Assembly (NCBI RefSeq): GCF_964340395.1
Contig: NC_135563.1
Span: forward strand, 5,125,422-5,189,421
DNA: 64,000 nt
Origin: Glandiceps talaboti
Taxonomy: Eukaryota > Hemichordata > Enteropneusta > Spengelidae
Reading direction: 5' to 3'
Part shown: piece by piece, positions 60,481 through 64,000 of the stretch
Layout of the letters: every line of letters starts with the position of its first letter
Position numbering within the stretch: the first letter of the stretch is position 1
Translations under genes and position numbers: made by a program
The notes under the pieces: generated by a model
What the model was told of the DNA's origin: nothing
What the model saw: the letters and a program-made list of their open reading frames with translations, nothing else
Databases searched by the model: none

Positions 60481-63400
60481 CACATCTAAAAGAAGAGAGA
60501 TTATAACAATGACTAATACGCTGATGTTATTGTTGCGATCTCAATAACAGCAGGCAAGGCAGTTCGTAAATGTTGATTCAAAACTTGAATGCATTTACAT
60601 TGGAGGATGCAGTGTATTGATTTTGTATACATTGTATTTCCTAAAAGACTTCAGGTAGTTGTTAAATTTCAAGAGCTCGGCTTTTTAATAGCTTAAAAAA
60701 GAAATCGTCTCTATTAAAGAAAAAATGAAATCCATATAGCATGTACACTATAGCTATAAATGTTTGTGCTTGAATTGTAGTGAAAAAGAGATATTACTAA
60801 TGTAAGGAGTATACATGTACATGTACGTGTACCAAGTCCAACTGAAAAAAGTATTCATTAAAACCTTCATAATAAAGATATCAGTCTTTGTGGAAAAATG
60901 AATATGGGGAAAAATGTTTGAAAAAAACTGAATCAAATTGAAATACCGTGATATGTACCCTGTACATATACATTATATGATTGCTATATTGGTAAGGTTA
61001 CCATACTGTTTCTGTAGCTTCCCAAAGCATGTGCCTTGATATCATCATAGTCTACCATGTATCAGTCAGCTTTCTTACACGTGTTCACCATTCCCCCATT
61101 AAACTTTAGTTGCATCAACAAGTAAATATTGCACACTTGAAAAAGAAACACAGCAAAAAGAGCACGGAGATCACTAGCATCCAGTGTTGCTATGGCAAGG
61201 TGTTCTCCTTAATCAGTACACACAGTTTGGCCAGCCTCCAGAATTACTTATCAAGCTAAAAGTTGCCGACAGCCCATGTGAAAAGCCCACTTGATAGTAA
61301 CAGCTGATAACCTAACACGAGACAGATATCTAGTAATTGTTCTGTAATCAAATCCTAGGGATGATGCCTGTAGGAGGGGATAGTGTACAAAGGGAGAGTT
61401 GTACGACTTGGACATCGAATCAAACTTTTTGTATGGAATACACATGTACTAGCCAGTTTGTTGAGTGGTGCTCATAAACATCACCTGATATACATAGCTG
61501 TATAGTTGCATCAATTGCAGGGGGATCACAGATAAAGTTGGTATTCCACAATGATAAGCTGATGTGACATTCCATTTTACACTGGCTATTACAAAGCAAC
61601 AACCAGAAAATATGCTTTTAATGATATTTCGATAGCCTACTCCAAAAAACATGCCTATTTGGAGAGGAGGGTTGTAGTATATGTACACATGTTGAAAATA
61701 AGCCACTTATGAATTCATGGTAATTTGCTACTTTTTAAAGTTGAAACAAATTGGATATATCTTGTTTTTTCTGGCTACATGTACATGTACAGGGTTGTCT
61801 CCAAAGATAATTTTGAGGTGAAATCTTCAGTGAGTTTCTTGTTTCAAATGAAAGTACTTTTAAGGAAACTACGGATTCCTGATTTTTCTCAACAATGAAA
61901 TTGTATCTACATTTTTGTGTGTTATCTGAATCTCTTGTGTGACATTACAATTTGTGAAAGGGGAGTGGGGGAAGGAGCCCAAAAACCATGAAGAGTAAAT
62001 GAAAATAGACACATGAGTAAGTTTGAAATGCAGAAGAGTACAACCGTTGAAGAAGTTAACACATTATCCATGTGTATAGTGTGGGCAGGATGGTACGTAC
62101 TTTGTGATTTATGTGTCAGTAAGCATATACATTGACTGACTTTGATGAGCAGTGACGCAATGGCTGATAACTTTACAGCTGATACATGTGCACATCACAC
62201 GTTTGTTTTCAAGTTTTATTGTTGGGTGTGTACCCCCCATTTGTTTGGATGCTACTTCATAATTTCACTATTCAAGTGTTATCTCAACTTTGTCCTTGTA
62301 AACTCATTTGAGGTGTGTCCCCAAACCAAGGCAAGTAGTACTTGTAGTTAATAAAGGGATGTCATTTTAAACACTTCAGAGTGTCACTCATTTTCCTTCC
62401 TGATGTTGCCGAAAGATGATCATGGATGTGTTGTCATGATTTTCAATTTTTTTCCTTTAGATTCTATCTTTGTAAATCATCAGAAATAATTACTCCACTA
62501 CAAAAAATGGGGAATTTTTTACTAGTTTTGCACCATGAATGAGAAGCTTTTTGCAAGAAGTTTGAACTAAATCATCATAACACATAAACTGGGGGAAGCA
62601 AAGTACCATTGACCATATCAGAAATAAATACTTAGCTAAGAAATAAAGTTTTATAAATGCAGACTTTTCCTAATGATGAGAGAGTTTTCATAACAGAGAA
62701 GGAAAGTCTAGCAAATTTAATTTCCAATTTGGCATCTGCTCCTTATTCTTAAATGATTTATGCTTGCAAAAATCTGGTAGATTTAACTTCTCTCTGAAAG
62801 ACTTCTTTATTTTGAGAAGTGTAGGGGTAGTCATTGAAGAAAACATGCCTGTTGGGGGAACCATACAAATGTACATTTTGTATTTGTGTGTCTGTCTGCC
62901 TGCTAATTGGTTTGTCAAGTAGTGTAACATCACCCATCACCAATAAAACTTTATGAGGTTCTAATTCATCACACATCTACTTACAAATTACTTGTACAAA
63001 GAGAAACCCTACTTCACATAAGTGAACTAAGTCAAAGAGTAAAGAAACAAACTATAAAATTTTTTATGATCTCTAGTAATAAAATCTAGCCTATTGAACC
63101 TAGACTTGGGGTGATTGGAGGGTTAGTGTGTGGGTGGTATTCTTTCAAGCTATTCCATCTTGACAGTACTTAAAGTTTCAACAAAACATTTATGTAATAA
63201 TATACTGTAATGCATAAATGATAAATTCTTAAAAAGCTTCTGGTTCAAAAACATATGCACGTGTCAGCATTTCACTTCAGAGTGTACATTGTACATATAT
63301 CTACAATACCCCAATTATGGACATAAAAAGTATCTGGTAGAAGCTTAAGCCAAAGGAAAAATTAGAGTATTTTGCAACTTAATACTAATTGACAAAAAAA

Positions 63401-64000
63401 AATTTGTTTGAAATATTTTCATCCCATTTGTATTTGTTTTGCAACATTCTGAAGTCGAGATTTATTAAATTGAGAAATTTGTGAATTTGATATTAAATGA
63501 ATTATTTGAAACTCAAATATAAAGATAAGAAAGAAATATTTTTAATTAGTAAGATACATGTAAGAAAGATGTATTTTATGATTTTGAAGTGATTCAGACT
63601 TTGCAAATTAGAAGGAGTTAGAGATACAGGGATCATAAGCTAGAGGGGAAAGAAACATTGATGCTGCTAGGGAAAACAAATAATTGCTGGGGGAGTATCA
63701 CCAAAATGATAACCTTTGAATGTGTTTTGTGCCGACAAAGGATTGTCTGTTGATGTAGTTGATAACTGATGTGTTGCTGCGTAAGATCAACACACTATCC
63801 TCCTATGTGTTATCATTGTGTTCGGAGATGTAAAAGATGAGCTGGCGGTTGGACAGATATGACAATCTTGTGTCACTGGGACTGATTGCGACTTTAACGA
63901 CAATGAAATACTTGACAAATTGGGTCACTCACAGATTACGCACAATATAATAGACTTAAATGGCTTGTTCTGGTATGATTGGCATCACCGTAAACATTTT
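60481..64000 (+). other. Continuing receptor intron, no exon seen
   Basis: No second-finger or ligand-binding-domain exon is visible through the right edge. Short open frames at 61.4-61.7, 62.1-62.4 and 62.7-63.0 kb have no recognisable family features. The last 350 bases (63660-63930) are less repetitive and carry several GATAA/TTATC motifs, which could be regulatory or chance. Confidence 0.35.

Noticed and set aside
62758-62976. Minus-strand ORF near 62.8 kb as a receptor exon
   Set aside because: Wrong strand for the receptor gene and no zinc-finger or ligand-binding motif.
1-64000. CRISPR array, operons, phage or other prokaryotic systems
   Set aside because: The tandem arrays lack the repeat/unique-spacer pattern, no long ORFs or ribosome-binding sites occur, and splice-type signals plus MITEs indicate animal nuclear DNA.

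Overview
This window looks like nuclear DNA from an invertebrate animal, probably marine. It is AT-rich, crowded with microsatellites, short tandem repeats and small inverted-repeat transposons, and contains no bacterial-style gene blocks, rRNA or recognisable tRNA. The palindrome TACATGTA is scattered throughout at far above chance frequency. The sequence alone does not settle the phylum: mollusc, hemichordate, brachiopod and cephalochordate all remain possible.

Only one gene is recognised with confidence. At 57158-57334 (+) an exon encodes the complete first zinc finger of a subfamily-1 nuclear receptor of the PPAR/E75 type and ends in a GTAAGT splice donor. The rest of the receptor (second finger, ligand-binding domain) is not in the window, so the intron after 57334 is longer than 6.6 kb. 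Just upstream are a TATA box (57105) and an initiator (57131) at canonical spacing, and the reading frame runs from an ATG at 57158 straight into the finger. The exon also has a good internal splice acceptor (57220-57221). It can therefore be read as a first exon from a local promoter or as an internal exon of a longer transcript.

A weaker candidate is the 3' end of a cysteine-rich gene at 46845-47670 (+): an 84-nt splice-flanked exon, a terminal open exon with a stop, and an AATAAA signal followed by GU-rich sequence. Several other splice-flanked coding-like islands (12.6, 18.3, 31.7, 48.7, 49.6, 53.0 and 53.6 kb) are listed at low confidence. None could be assigned to a family.

Layout: 0-1.2 kb, a 48/58-bp tandem array and an inverted-repeat element; 2-11 kb, several dispersed element families; 13.6-14.2 kb, an old repeat split by a young hAT-like MITE with an 8-bp target duplication; 20.7 kb, a long hairpin; 22.1 kb, an 18-bp minisatellite; 24.4-26.5 kb, a CpG-richer DNA-transposon relic with a transposase C-terminus; 26.6-30.4 kb, tandem and dispersed repeats; 36.3-37.5 kb, a composite of 147-bp and 114-bp tandem units; 41.7-42.1 kb, microsatellites; 43.6-47.7 kb, more MITEs and the candidate gene end; 49.9-51.9 kb, a 57-bp minisatellite and more elements; 56.9-64 kb, the nuclear receptor promoter, exon and start of its long intron. 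Apart from the receptor, nothing shows genes working together. Most of the window is intergenic or intronic.
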